A stretch of DNA of 64,000 nt, taken from Curvularia sp. ZM96 (taxonomy: Eukaryota; Ascomycota; Dothideomycetes; Pleosporales; Pleosporaceae). The translations under genes were made by a program, and so were the position numbers. How positions within the stretch are numbered: position 1 is the first letter of the stretch; every line of letters begins with the position of its first letter. The stretch lies in NCBI GenBank assembly GCA_022457065.1, contig JAJGBQ010000004.1, positions 496,001 through 560,000 of the forward strand, read 5' to 3'. The notes below the pieces were generated by a model. The model had not been told where the DNA came from. It was given only the letters and a program-made list of their open reading frames with translations, and ran no database searches. Of the stretch, positions 9,657-21,982 are shown one piece after another.

Positions 9657-10970
9657 ATGAGATTTTTTATATGGCTTTTCGGGCTTGTCCAGCTCATTAA
9701 TGCGACTTTTTACACACCAGCCATTTGGCATGATGTTCCATATCTTAGAGACCTCATCTCGCCAGCAAAGGTCCCTCAGGTCATTCTCGACATGGACCAT
9801 CCATGGCTTTCAACTAACAAGAAATGGCTCTACCGACACCCGAACGTCCACTCTGCCATCTGCAACAAGGACTCTGATCTCTGGACCAATCCTACCACAC
9901 CAGATCGCACTCTCCCTTCGGACCTCTTCGAAAGAATCAGCATTGACAACAACAAGTACGGTGTACAACGCCTTGGCTGGACAAATGCAGTCGACCGGTT
10001 GAAAGAGTTAAAACATTGTCCAGCAGCGCTAGAAAGTGCGATGTCTTTCTATATAGATATCTTTGTGTACGATACAAAATATCTCAAACCTAAAGAGGAC
10101 ACCTTACCTCCGAACGAGCTACCGCACCTATTTGCAGATGTCCTCTCCAATATGCCACGCCTCGAGACGCTGCACTGGGGTATCAGACCTGAATCAACAG
10201 CCTCGTTCAATGCCGCATTCTTAAAGGCCAATGTAACGCTACCGAAGCTCAAGAACCTTGTAGCTGGAGGATATAGTGAGTGGTTGGTACCACGATGTCC
10301 CAACCTGGAAAGACTGACCATGGGTGACTATTTTAATGATCCCGATCCTCAGTGGAAGGAAGGCGATGACCCAGGGCTCCAACGCGGCCGCAGCCGCTTA
10401 GCTCTCCTAAACTCCACCAGAGGTCTACCTCTCCAGAGTATACAGTTGTCGAGTGGATCTTGGCGTACCCCCTGGATGCAGCTCTTCAAAGTGCTGCTAC
10501 ACGTCCAGCCCAACATCTCAACTATTGAAATGGACAATGAACTGTATCGTGGGGCTGGGTGGAGTAACGACCCTGGTAAACTGAAAGAGCACCTCGAATA
10601 CCTTTCTCGATTCTCGAATTTAACTTCTCTGAGACTGCCACAGGTGTCGGAGCTGGGACTGGGGTTTGATGGCGGAGCATGGTGTGGGAATGCATATGAA
10701 GGCGCTGATGGCCGTGCGTATGGGCGATTGGTCACGGAGGAAAGAGCTGAGGCTAATGAGATAGCAGGAGAGATGGTGCTTGAGGTGCTTCCACGTTTGG
10801 AGCAGCTTAGGATTGGGTCGGCGCAGCCGAATATCACGGTTAACAAGGAGGGAAAGAAAGAGCTCGTGTGGCCGTGGACAGGGCGCATGAGGGAGTATAC
10901 GTATGATGTGTTTCCTGAGATAGAATATGATGGTATGGATGATAGGGAAGGAAACAGAGAAGAGTATTAG
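9657..10970 (+). CDS. Predicted secreted protein, unknown function (LRR-like arrangement)
   Basis: Single exon, 437 residues, ATG start. Residues 1-16 (MRFFIWLFGLVQLINA) form a plausible signal peptide. The body has irregularly spaced LPxLxxL-type strings (MPRLETLHWG, LPKLKNLVAGG, CPNLERLTMG, FSNLTSLRLP, LPRLEQLRIG) like the leucine-rich part of fungal F-box proteins, but no F-box precedes them. Several N-x-S/T sites fit passage through the secretory pathway. The tail is acidic (DGMDDREGNREE). No enzyme motif is seen. It may be a secreted effector-like or wall protein, or an F-box-type LRR protein that gained a leader; this is not decided by the sequence. Confidence 0.75.
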   Translation: MRFFIWLFGLVQLINATFYTPAIWHDVPYLRDLISPAKVPQVILDMDHPWLSTNKKWLYRHPNVHSAICNKDSDLWTNPTTPDRTLPSDLFERISIDNNKYGVQRLGWTNAVDRLKELKHCPAALESAMSFYIDIFVYDTKYLKPKEDTLPPNELPHLFADVLSNMPRLETLHWGIRPESTASFNAAFLKANVTLPKLKNLVAGGYSEWLVPRCPNLERLTMGDYFNDPDPQWKEGDDPGLQRGRSRLALLNSTRGLPLQSIQLSSGSWRTPWMQLFKVLLHVQPNISTIEMDNELYRGAGWSNDPGKLKEHLEYLSRFSNLTSLRLPQVSELGLGFDGGAWCGNAYEGADGRAYGRLVTEERAEANEIAGEMVLEVLPRLEQLRIGSAQPNITVNKEGKKELVWPWTGRMREYTYDVFPEIEYDGMDDREGNREEY

Positions 10971-11526
10971 AGTACGAAGGACGAGCTTTACATATCGAAT
11001 GAGGCATAAGATAACTTCAATTTCTTAATAGGAGGTGAATTTAATGCTATGAATAGGGTACGAGTGTAAAGATCAGTATAAGGAGTTATAGTAAAAAGAT
11101 AACTACGTAGTACTACACTGATCAAGAAGCTCCTAAGGGGTAAGAGTTATGCCAAGAAGAGTTGCGCCGAAGGCTGAGATTAGCGTCAGACAATACTTTT
11201 GAAAGGCACCTATGCACTGTACACTTACTATCGTGATCTGGCAGGGGTGCGCAAGTGAAGCAGAGACTGACGGCGTGGATGAGAAAATGTATCTAACAAC
11301 TAACCCCTGCCAATTCGCTGTGGTTCCTCAGTACCCTAACACAGAAAAGCCTAAAGAAGATTATCATAGAGGCTGCACCCCAACGAGTCTTTCGGAGAGA
11401 CTTTTTAGGAGGTGTAATTGGAGATGCGGCTCGCGTCATAGGGAGGCTCGTAATACAGGGATGGACGTTAATTTTGAAATTTTAACCCTCGAAAAAGAGA
11501 ATAGCAAACTATCACTGAGCGACGAC
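10971..11526. other. Intergenic, convergent 3' ends, nothing recognised
   Basis: Between two converging genes. Contains AT-rich sequence around 11030-11130 suited to 3' processing. The long plus-strand open frame that starts at 11212 lies mostly antisense to the dehydratase gene and is not accepted as a gene. Confidence 0.5.
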
Positions 11527-13168
11527 CTAGATTTTGATACCCTCCAAAATCGGCCTGGCCTCATCCGACTGCCACCACCCGTCCTTTCCACCAGGGAAAC
11601 TGAACTTATCCATACTCTCAGGCTTCATCTCAACCGAGTAACCAGGATCCATTGGTGTAACATAGTACCCATTCTCGATGCGACTTGGGTGGAAAAAGTG
11701 CTCATGCAAATGGTCCACATACTCGAGGACACTCTTCTTCCCGCTCACCACCACGTAGTCAATGGTAGAAAGATGCTGCGTGTACTCTGGCAGACCCACA
11801 CCACCCGAGTGTGGTACAATAGGAACGTTGAACTTGGCGGCCATGAGCAAGACGGCAATGACTTCGTTTACACCGCCGAGACGACAGGCGTCGATTTGGC
11901 AAATGTCGATTGCGCCAGAGGCGAGGAACTGCTTGAACATGACGCGGTTCTGGCACATTTCGCCGGTTGCGACGCCGATGTTGTAGGGTTTGAGGGCTTC
12001 GCGGATGGCTTTGTGGCCGAGAACTGTTTTTCGGTGGCGATTAGCACTTTGTATACAGAAAAGCTGGGTAGAGGGAGAAGAGAACTCACCATCATCGGGA
12101 CTCGTCGGCTCCTCGATGAACCACGGCTTAAACTCCTTCAGCTCTTTCATGTACTCAATCGCCTCGGGCACACTCCACACTTGATTCGCATCAACCATGA
12201 GCACGTTTCCGCGGTCGAACCCGATGATCTCCCGTGCAATGCTAAGTCGCTGTTTGTCTTGCTTAATATCGCTTCCCACCTTGAGCTTAAAGTGCTTGTA
12301 TCCCTTTGACAGCGTATCTTGAAGCAAGCCACGCATCTTATCCTCACCATACCCGAGCCATCCCGCAGACGTAGTGTAAGCAGGTACAGCGCGGCTTTCG
12401 AGGGCTTCCTGCAGGCGCTCTTTCTTGCCGGTTTCGGCTTTTGTTAAGATCTCCAGCGCCTCTTCAGGAGTGAGTGCGTCGGTGATGTAGCGGAAGTCGA
12501 TCAGGTCGACGATTTGCTGCGGGGTCATGTCTGCTACTATGCGCCAGACGGGCTTACCAAGGGACTTGGCCCACAGATCCCAGATGGCGTTTACGACAGC
12601 GCCGAGAGCGAGGTGAATGACACCCTTTTCTGGGCCGATCCACCGCAGTTGAGAGTCGTTGACGAGGTGGCGCCATGTCTTGCCCCAGTTGGCGACGAGC
12701 GAGTCCAGAGTGTGGCCCTTGATGCGGTCTGCGAGATGGGCAATAGCAGTGCATACGATCTCGTTTCCACGGCCGATTGTGAATGTCTTGATATTTTGTC
12801 AGAAGATGACACGCTTCAGCTATTCTCGCTTTCAGGAAATGATTGGATGTTCCGTTTGTAGAGCCAGCACTCAAGCGCAACGTCCGCAGAACCAATGTTT
12901 CCAGAAACCCAGCTCTTTCAAACACTTTACAGGGAAGCAAGAGCACAAACTCACCATACCATGACCCTTCAGTTCTGAATCGGTGTGCAGGATACAATAA
13001 GCTGAAGAATAGTCTCCAGCAGCGTTCATGGCATCGGAACCAGTCTTGTCAAGGGATGTCTAATCTCCTCATGAGCTTCTCATTCTATAGTCCTAAGGAT
13101 CTTAAATTTTGCAAACAACTTACTGGAAACCGAACATCCCTCGTCTCAGCACCTGTGATTGTGACCAT
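11527..13168 (-). CDS. L-fuconate dehydratase (enolase superfamily)
   Basis: Four exons on the minus strand: 13168-13124, 13059-12955, 12786-12090, 12023-11527, total 447 residues. Begins MVTITGAETRDVRFP and reads through TFTIGRGNEIVCTAIAHLA, typical of FucD-like mandelate-racemase-group enzymes. Catalytic features: KLK at 217-219, metal ligands D249 (VDANQ) and the EEP Glu near 275, ATGE, and PHSGG for the C-terminal His. The enzyme removes water from L-fuconate to give 2-keto-3-deoxy-L-fuconate in non-phosphorylative sugar catabolism; in fungi related enzymes act on other aldonates, so substrate is inferred. Length is normal and no residue is missing. Intron 2 is 168 bp, longer than the others here. 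Confidence 0.9.
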
Positions 13169-14210
13169 GGTGGCGGTATGTGTGTGTTGTGACTATTGTA
13201 ATTCGGAATGACTTCGGAACCAAGTGTGATACCCCGCAAAGTGTCTACAATTGAACTTTTGCTATGGACAACTGATCAAAGATCAAACAGGAAGAGAGAA
13301 TGAAGAGGTGTTGAAGAAGAGATGTGTGTCTTTTCTATACGGCCCAGATCTAGACTTCTATTTAACTAGTAGGTCATCCACGGGACTCAACGCATCCCAA
13401 CTATCGTGACAGCGCCGTAGCGCAACCCCACCTCCCCCTCTTCATTCGTGGAAGAACTCGGCCACTCCACTACCTGGGGCTGGCAAAACCGGGGCTTCGA
13501 CAACCGCTCAGTTGCGGATGCCGACAATTTATTTACCTCAAATGGGAGTAATTCCGGTATCCTAGCGAAGGGATGGAATCCTTGTCTACATGCACAGAGA
13601 GGTTGCTTGCAATGCTTCGTCTCTAGGCAAGAAGCTTGAGTTTGACGACGCATTACAAGGCTGAGACATGCTCAGACTTGGAGCGAGCTCTACTCTCATG
13701 GAAAATAGAAGGTTCGTTCCGGATAGCATCTTTCTTTTAACTTACTTCTGGGCTAGTCATCCGGACATGAGATGAACAAACGCCACGGAAAATCAGTTTT
13801 ACCGGGCGTGGGGGAAAAGATGGTTCCAAACATCACGGTCAGCTTGAGAGTACTAGGATCACCAGCCACGCCCTATACATGATAGAATCGAGATAATCAA
13901 CGTGCAGGTTCGATAGGGCTGGTGTCAGGATTGAGATGAGCCTGTTTGTTAACAACACACCAACCAAAAATGACTGACGGACCTGATTTGGTACTCCATT
14001 CTCTCAATATACCGATTAATTACACTTCGTATCGTGATGCAAGATCCAAGGACCCTACAACCCGTCAATAGCTAACCAAGGCAAGATCGCCTGAATACTC
14101 ACCCGCCCGAATCAATGGGAACACCAAACCCGTTGATAGCTTTCAGTCAAACCGAGAGTGATGCCTGGTCCGAGGGCCGTTTGCTGCTTCAGCTGCAAGA
14201 AGCAAGAAGC
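13169..14210. other. Intergenic, promoter side of the dehydratase gene
   Basis: About 1 kb between the dehydratase start and the 3' end of the splicing-factor gene. Small open frames on both strands (for example 13387-13653 minus) show no family signal. No RNA gene or repeat recognised. Confidence 0.5.
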
Positions 14211-16607
14211 CTATTTGATGCCCCTCTTTTCAGTCTCACTGTAGTAAATGACCATACGCCAGAGTTTCTTGACAAGAGCTTCCGCCTCCTCATCAAGGGC
14301 CTAGATGGACTGTTAGCAACGCATGGCAGGCTTGCTGATGATACTTACAACTTCTAGATTCTCGACCAAAGGCTGCGGTGCACCTCTGCTCTTCAGATGC
14401 TCAACAATAGCATCGACAAGCATTTCTTCTTGAACACCCATGATCTCGAGGACCTTGTTTGCGGCCCACTCTTTGATATCCTTGTTAATGTTCTTCTCAG
14501 GCAGATGCTCCCAAGAGACAGGCCAGTTCCAGAGACCTTCCTTGTCATTGGGAATGTCACGCGCAAGTTGTCGCTGAGCTTCTTCGATCTCTTCCTGAGT
14601 GAGGTTGGCGCGAACAGCAGCGTCGAAGTTGATTGGGATAAGAGTTCGCTTCTTGGAACCGGGCTGTTCGGTAAGGTCTTCGTCTTCGAGCAGATTTTCG
14701 ACGTCGGCGGCAGTGCGACGAGGAGCGGCAGTCTGTTCGAGCTTCTTGGCAGCTGCACCAAGTGAGATTTTGAAATGCGCTGGCTCGCGCTGTTCCTCTC
14801 TCCGCATAATCTCTTCGCCTTGTTCTTCCAGGAAAGCATCGGCTTGGCCACGCGCATGGTCCTGCTGTCGCTTCTGGGCGGCCATTTCGCGCCTCTCCTG
14901 ATCTCGATCGATTGCGTCTTCTTTGGCCTCGAGGCCACGAACTTTCTGGCGCTCACGGAGCCAATCGCTGTGATCGCGGTAGTAGAGATCCCGTTTAGAA
15001 GCCGCCTCCTGGTCATCATCGAATTCTCGAAGCTGCTTAGCCTGTACGGTACGAGCCTTCTCACGCTTTGCATCCATGTTCTTGAGATGATCGTTGTTAC
15101 GTTGCAGTGCAGCCAAGGTTCGGCGTTCTGTGTTATCCCATCGATGGACCTGCTTCTGGTACGCTTCTTCAGCTTCATCGCTACGCTTCTTCTGGCGGCG
15201 ACGCTCGAGTTCAGAATCGCTGGCGGAATCATCGTCATCTTCCCGAGAAATGTAAACGCCATTGTTCAAGGCACCACTGTTCACGAAGCTGACTCCGGCC
15301 TGATAGTCGCGAGGAAACTGTGATCCCTTGGGTCCGCTAGGAGCACCCTGGACACCCCGTTCTGCCCTTGGGCCTAATGGTACACCATTAGCATTTCCCG
15401 GTCCGCTTGGAGCAGAGGCTGGTGGTGTAGCGCGCCTGCCACTACGGCGTCGTTCTTCGGCTTCGAGTTCCTCTTCCCTCCGCAAACGGTCGCGGTCGCG
15501 TTGGTTGGAGCGGTCACGGAAGGCTGCTATTTCAGCAGCAACTACCTCGCGCATGTCGGCTGGAATATCTGCAAGTTCGTCTTCTCCAGTAGCGAGGTTG
15601 ACGAAGGCGACTTCAACGTCTTCGCCATCCTGCGCTGGCGCGTCTTGCATCATTGTGTCTCCTGCATAGTCCGTCGGCGCATTCGGCGGGTTGAAAAAGC
15701 TGGCGAGGACCGACGAAAGGGCTTCCTTTGCGCTGTCGAGGCGGAATTGGACTGTAGCCTCATCTTCGTTTCGAGTCTTGCTCCATTCCTCAGCATACTT
15801 GATCGAAGCGTCGTCAACCATGATGTGCAATTTGGTCGTCTCAACCTCTTCCTCTTCGCCGTCCTCTTTTTTCGGTGCGCCCCCGGGCTTCTGGCGCTTC
15901 GTAGGTACGTGGATATCTTTGAAGATCTCGGCAGCGGTCTCTAAACTCTGTGCATCGGCGAACTCTGCGAAACCAAACGTTTGGGGCTTGTTGTTGGCAT
16001 CGGTCGCCCGTGTCCATCGAACCAGTTTTCCTGCCGTCTCTAGAATGCGCTCCATGCCTTCGTCACCACCAACGCCCTCCGGGATGTTGCCAACAAAAAT
16101 GGTCCTAGCGATTTCCTCACGAGTGGGTGGATTGACTGGCTGCGGGCCATCTCGTCGATCACCGTCCCTGTCCATTCCAAGACCACGACGAGCGGGTGGT
16201 GCTGCGTTGTCCCTACGGCCGCCTACAGGGCTGTCGGCAGCTCCAGGGCGGCCTCCCTGCGTTCCCAGACGGATGACGGGCGCGTTGAAGTTGAAGTTGG
16301 GCATGCTTGCAGGAGGTTGCCAGCCTGATGGCAGGGGGCGGGATCCGTTCACGGCTGGTGGAATTTGAGCGTTTGCGACACCTGGGGGAGGTGCTACGCC
16401 TGGAGGAGCTACAGCACCTGGAGGACCTGGACTTTGTTAGCAATGAGGTTACATTTATTGGCCATTTCCTCATACCCATTCCAGGCGGGGCCATGCCAGG
16501 AGGAGCTCCTGCGTAGCCTGGAGGTCCATTGTAACCCGGAGCGCCTGCGCATGTTAGCTACTTTCGCGACGCTGGAGAGTATCAAACATACCGGGATAAC
16601 CGTACAT
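14211..16607 (-). CDS. RBM25/Snu71-like U1 snRNP-associated splicing factor (RRM + PWI)
   Basis: Four exons, minus strand: 16607-16592 (16 nt), 16544-16476, 16426-14349, 14300-14211; 750 residues. The N-terminus is Pro/Gly-rich (MYGYPGAPGYNGPPGYAG). An RRM follows with RTIFVGNIPEG as RNP2 and TFGFAEF as RNP1. The centre is a highly charged Arg/Glu coiled-coil region (RRREE, KREKARTVQAKQ). A PWI domain ends the protein: WNWPVSWEHLPEKNINKDIK through YYSETEKRGIK. This order is diagnostic for RBM25/Snu71, which binds pre-mRNA with U1 snRNP and influences 5' splice site choice. It is head to head with the bS21m gene over about 250 bp. Confidence 0.93.
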
Positions 16608-16858
16608 GTTGATCGAATACACAGTCCCAAGATCCTTCAGGCAGCTAAGAAAATGACGCTCAAGAAACGACTGGGTGATATTGGAAGCTTTTGACGTGTG
16701 TGAGAGTAAGAGACAACAATCGCGCGGATGAGATTTGGACCTGCAGGCGCTCGGACCCAGCGACCCTCCGAAGAATTTGGGAACCGCGACGTGCTGCACT
16801 TGGATCCTCACCCCCGCGAATCCGCAATTGGACTTCGCCGCACAGTCAAACGCCCACA
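16608..16858. promoter_or_regulatory. Bidirectional promoter region between splicing factor and bS21m genes
   Basis: Only about 250 bp separates the two start codons on opposite strands, so both promoters and 5' UTRs must share it. No specific binding site was identified. Confidence 0.6.
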
Positions 16859-17659
16859 ATGGCCTCAAGATCCCTAGGCGAGCTTATGCTCCGCCCTTCA
16901 TCTCTAGCTCGGATACCGCAAGCGCGGACATCGCCATGGATATGTCACCGGGCGTTCTTCCAGTCACTAAATCGGCCGGCACAACCAAGGAGGAACAGGG
17001 AGGAGGACGAGAAATATGTGCCTGAAAGAGAGGCTCAACGGCCACAGATCCGCTACGTCTCGGACAAGGAGGCTGCGGGATCACAACCACAGCCACAAGC
17101 CCAACCTCAGCCCACCCAAGACGATGCCACACGAGCAATCGACTCTCTCTTCAGCGGCATGCCTGCCAACCGAGCTCCCCCACCGTATATGCCCCGAAAC
17201 GCCGCTCCGAACCCGCAGACCAACCGTGTTTTTGGTGCCGAATTCTCAAATGCAAAAAGCTCGCGCCCTTCGCTCCGCACACGGGGCCTAGACTTCGACT
17301 CCATGGCGTTGCCCGACTCACTATTGAATCCCAACCTGTCCAACAAGCCTTCTGATGCTTCAAACCTCGCTGTCCAGCAGGAAGAAACGTTCTCCTCTTA
17401 CCCCCGTCTGAACCCCACATATGGACGCACAGTAGAGCTGGATGCTAGTCGCGGCCGGGATCTTGTGCGCGGAATCGGCATGCTGGGCAGTCTGATGGCG
17501 CGGAACAAAGTCAAGAGCGACTTCAATAGGCAGAGGTTTCATGAACGAGGAGGCTTGAAGCGCAAGAGACTAGCGTCTGAGAGGTGGAGGGCGAGGTTCA
17601 AGCAAGGCTTCAAGCAGGTCACAGGACGAGTCACGGAGCTGACAAGGAAGGGATGGTGA
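16859..17659 (+). CDS. Mitochondrial small-subunit ribosomal protein bS21m
   Basis: Single exon of 266 residues; the start is the ATG of MASRSLGELMLRPSS, because upstream in-frame sequence is rich in Arg/Trp and lies in the shared promoter. Residues 1-45 look like a mitochondrial presequence (Arg/Ser-rich, CHRAFFQS). The middle is Pro/Gln-rich linker. The C-terminal third (YGRTVELDASRGRDLVRGIG through RKRLASERWRARFKQGFK) is the basic bS21 domain with its RFHERGG and Arg/Lys-rich helix. It would bind the 15S rRNA head/platform of the mitoribosome. Fungal bS21m proteins are usually longer than the bacterial 70-residue form, as here. Confidence 0.9.
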   Translation: MASRSLGELMLRPSSLARIPQARTSPWICHRAFFQSLNRPAQPRRNREEDEKYVPEREAQRPQIRYVSDKEAAGSQPQPQAQPQPTQDDATRAIDSLFSGMPANRAPPPYMPRNAAPNPQTNRVFGAEFSNAKSSRPSLRTRGLDFDSMALPDSLLNPNLSNKPSDASNLAVQQEETFSSYPRLNPTYGRTVELDASRGRDLVRGIGMLGSLMARNKVKSDFNRQRFHERGGLKRKRLASERWRARFKQGFKQVTGRVTELTRKGW

Positions 17660-18167
17660 ATGCCCAGATATGTTCAACGTACGAGCTGGAAGATGCGACA
17701 TGTATGATTTAAGCACGAGGATTACATACTGTATTATAACAGCGTTCGCATGTACCTGCACCAAGGTCCTCGCAATCTCAAGAGAATGAAGGCGTTTCCC
17801 ACGGTCGCGAATCTTACATCAAATTCACCACATCGTTCTACCTATTACAATTTGTTGTTGACTGCACTGCATTAGGTATCAAAAGCAACTATCCTAACGA
17901 CGCAAAATTCGTCATTGTCCCAAGCAACAAAACTGGATACTCTTACGTCTGCGGAGTTAGCCCGGAGGTCCTGAGCGGCCTCGGAAAGATGGTCGGGCAC
18001 AGGCCACCTAACCATGTACTGAACCACGTCCCCGAGTTGACACGGCGCACCACGCACCACGCACCATTAGCTGCTCACGCAAGCAGCGCAATGTTCTCTC
18101 GATAATAAGCCCGTCGAAATTCCAAACTCTTCTTTTCCAACACCGCATACATCGCATCGAAGCAGCA
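17660..18167. other. Intergenic, nothing recognised
   Basis: 3' side of the bS21m gene and promoter of the next plus-strand gene. No repeat, RNA gene or open frame of note. Confidence 0.5.
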
Positions 18168-19341
18168 ATGCCATCAAAACTATGCGTGAGACCCTGGCTT
18201 CCAGCGGTCGCGCTCTTCTCCTTCTTCGGCACCCTCGCGACGGCATTGAGCGGCCAGGAGCCGCTGGGTAGCCTAGAGGAACAGCGAGGATACAATCCCG
18301 GCGAGCCAATTCCAGTCAGCTGCTTGAACCGAACAATGTAAGTTTATTGCTTTGCAAGCACAACACTACCTTCCAGGGAAAGACCAAAGGCTGATACTTT
18401 TACCAGAGACACCGGTGAACATGTACGTCTTTACACTCCCCCAAAACAAAACCTAGCACACGAAAGCGAGAGATTCCCTCCCTGCCTTCCAACTCAGAAA
18501 CAAAGCTGCTAACCCTCACGCTCCAACCCAAAAGATCACCGACGCCGCCGGCCACCTCCAATACATCCCCTTCCCCGTATGCAACGAAACGGGTCGACCC
18601 CTCGAACTCTTCTTCGGCCTCGAAAAAGACGTAAACTGCACCATCGACTTTGTGACGGACGAATTCTTCCACTTGCTAGAATTCTACATCCACAACGACG
18701 CCCCGCTCTCGTGCCGCATCCCCTCGAAACCGCTTCCTCCCTCGGTCCTCGCAACACAGTACCTCGTGTCCGACAGCTCGACGCAAGAAGGCGCCCTCGG
18801 ATCGCAATCAACCTCGTATACACCGTTGGTCGTCGCGCTAGCCGGCACACTGCAACTCTCGCACTTGCATGTAGGAAACTACCTCAACCTCCTGGTTCAC
18901 GCGGCCCCGAAATCCGTTAGCCCGGGCACAATCGATGCAGCGACGGCGTACAGCGTGAGCAGCCACTCGCGCAATACGAAGATTACGATTGGAGATAGTT
19001 TGCCGTTGGTTTTTGCGGTGAGGTGGTATCCGAGTACGACGCTGCCGCCCGGTTGGAGCGGTTATGGAGGCCATATTTATACGAGTACGTTGGTGTATTG
19101 CTTTTTGAGTGCCGTGGCGAGCGCGGCAGTTTGTGTCGTATATTTCAGGGGTGTGGAGCTGCCGAGGAGGTTGAAGAGATATGCGACGGATAGGATGAAT
19201 GGGGGTGGAAGGGGGTTTGGCAATGGAGGGAGTGGGTATGGGTTGCCTGTGGCGAACACAAGGAGTGTATCTGGGGGCATGGGGAGTGGATATGGCCTAG
19301 GAGGGTATGGATATGGAGGTGGTGGTAAGAGAGCTGACTAG
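18168..19341 (+). CDS. Conserved-type fungal single-pass membrane glycoprotein, function unknown
   Basis: Three exons: 18168-18337, 18407-18422 (16-nt micro-exon), 18535-19341; 330 residues, phases consistent (NRT-I-DTGEH-ITDAAGH). Residues 1-27 are a signal peptide (LPAVALFSFFGTLATALS). The lumenal part has N-glycosylation sites (NRT, NET, NCT) and four or more Cys, including VSC, PVCNET, VNC and LSC. A single membrane segment, YTSTLVYCFLSAVASAAVCV, lies near 255-280 and is followed by a basic stop-transfer stretch (RRLKRYATDR) and a cytosolic Gly/Tyr-rich tail. No enzymatic family recognised; an ER or plasma-membrane type I protein is the reasonable inference. Convergent with the phosphoglucose isomerase gene. 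Confidence 0.8.
18407..18422 (+). other. 16-nt internal micro-exon
   Basis: Flanked by TACCAG on the left and GTACGT on the right. It supplies the third base of an Ile codon and the codons for DTGEH. The flanking introns (69 and 112 bp) have branch-like GCTGAT and GCTAAC sites. Confidence 0.75.
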
Positions 19342-19528
19342 AGGAATATACTAGAAGATATATATTAGAAGCACCGTCAACGAGGCAAGAATATGCATGT
19401 TCATATCTGTTTCATTCGTATATCATGATGCTGTCGCTATCTCAGGAGTGCTAGAGGAGCTTACTACATACTACAAGCTCACATCGTTACAGCCATTCTG
19501 CATTACCACCACGTTTTGTTCCTGCCAT

Positions 19529-21337
<1,809 letters not shown>

Positions 21338-21982
21338 GTTGAGTTACGGGGCTGGAAAGTGGGGTGAGCATACATGACGTATAGGAGGGGAGGTGTACAC
21401 GCACTATCAAAGGTTCTCACGTTGGAATCGGGTACAGAAAGGATCAATTGCAGGAGCGAGAGATGATTGAAAGTTTAAAAGGTGAGCTGATGAGGTGATT
21501 GTTAATGTTTTGGCCGAGAGGTAGGTGAAATGCTGAAGGCGCGCGCGGCCGAGACCCCGCTTGCGTCAGAGCTCCGTTGAGGGGCACCACTTTTACCAGC
21601 ACGGGAAGCCTGGCAGCAGCCTCCGGGCTGGATTAAGCCTTACAAAGCCGATGAGTAAGATTGCACTTCACAGAGGCCGTGGCCATGCATACAGACTATG
21701 CACCATTTGGTCTGACAACTTCTACAATGGGGATATCGTCTTGATTTGCTGTGCCTGAATGTCGGCATCTGTCATACAAATGCTGCCTCAAGCGCCGTGC
21801 CGTTGCTCCCGAACCCAAAAAAAAGCATCAAACAGCGCTGAGAAGCCACCAATCACTATGCATTCTGTCTGTGGAGCCATCAAAGGCCGATGGCGTTTTT
21901 CCTTGAGCTCGGCTCCATCGTCGGGACACGCTAAGTACCGACGTGGCGGCTCCGAAGCTCAAGTCTCGAGTCGATGAGTGTT
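21338..21982. other. Intergenic, isomerase promoter and Sch9 3' region
   Basis: About 645 bp with no supportable gene. A small plus-strand open frame at 21561-21758 has no family signal. Confidence 0.5.

Noticed and set aside
11212..12309. 365-codon plus-strand open frame antisense to the fuconate dehydratase
   Set aside because: It lies mostly opposite a well-supported enzyme gene, contains that gene's intron in reverse and has no family signal; long antisense frames arise from codon bias.
14775..15323. Hydrophobic plus-strand open frame that looks like a membrane protein
   Set aside because: It is the reverse of the Arg/Glu-rich region of the splicing factor; antisense of such codons reads as Leu/Phe/Ser-rich.
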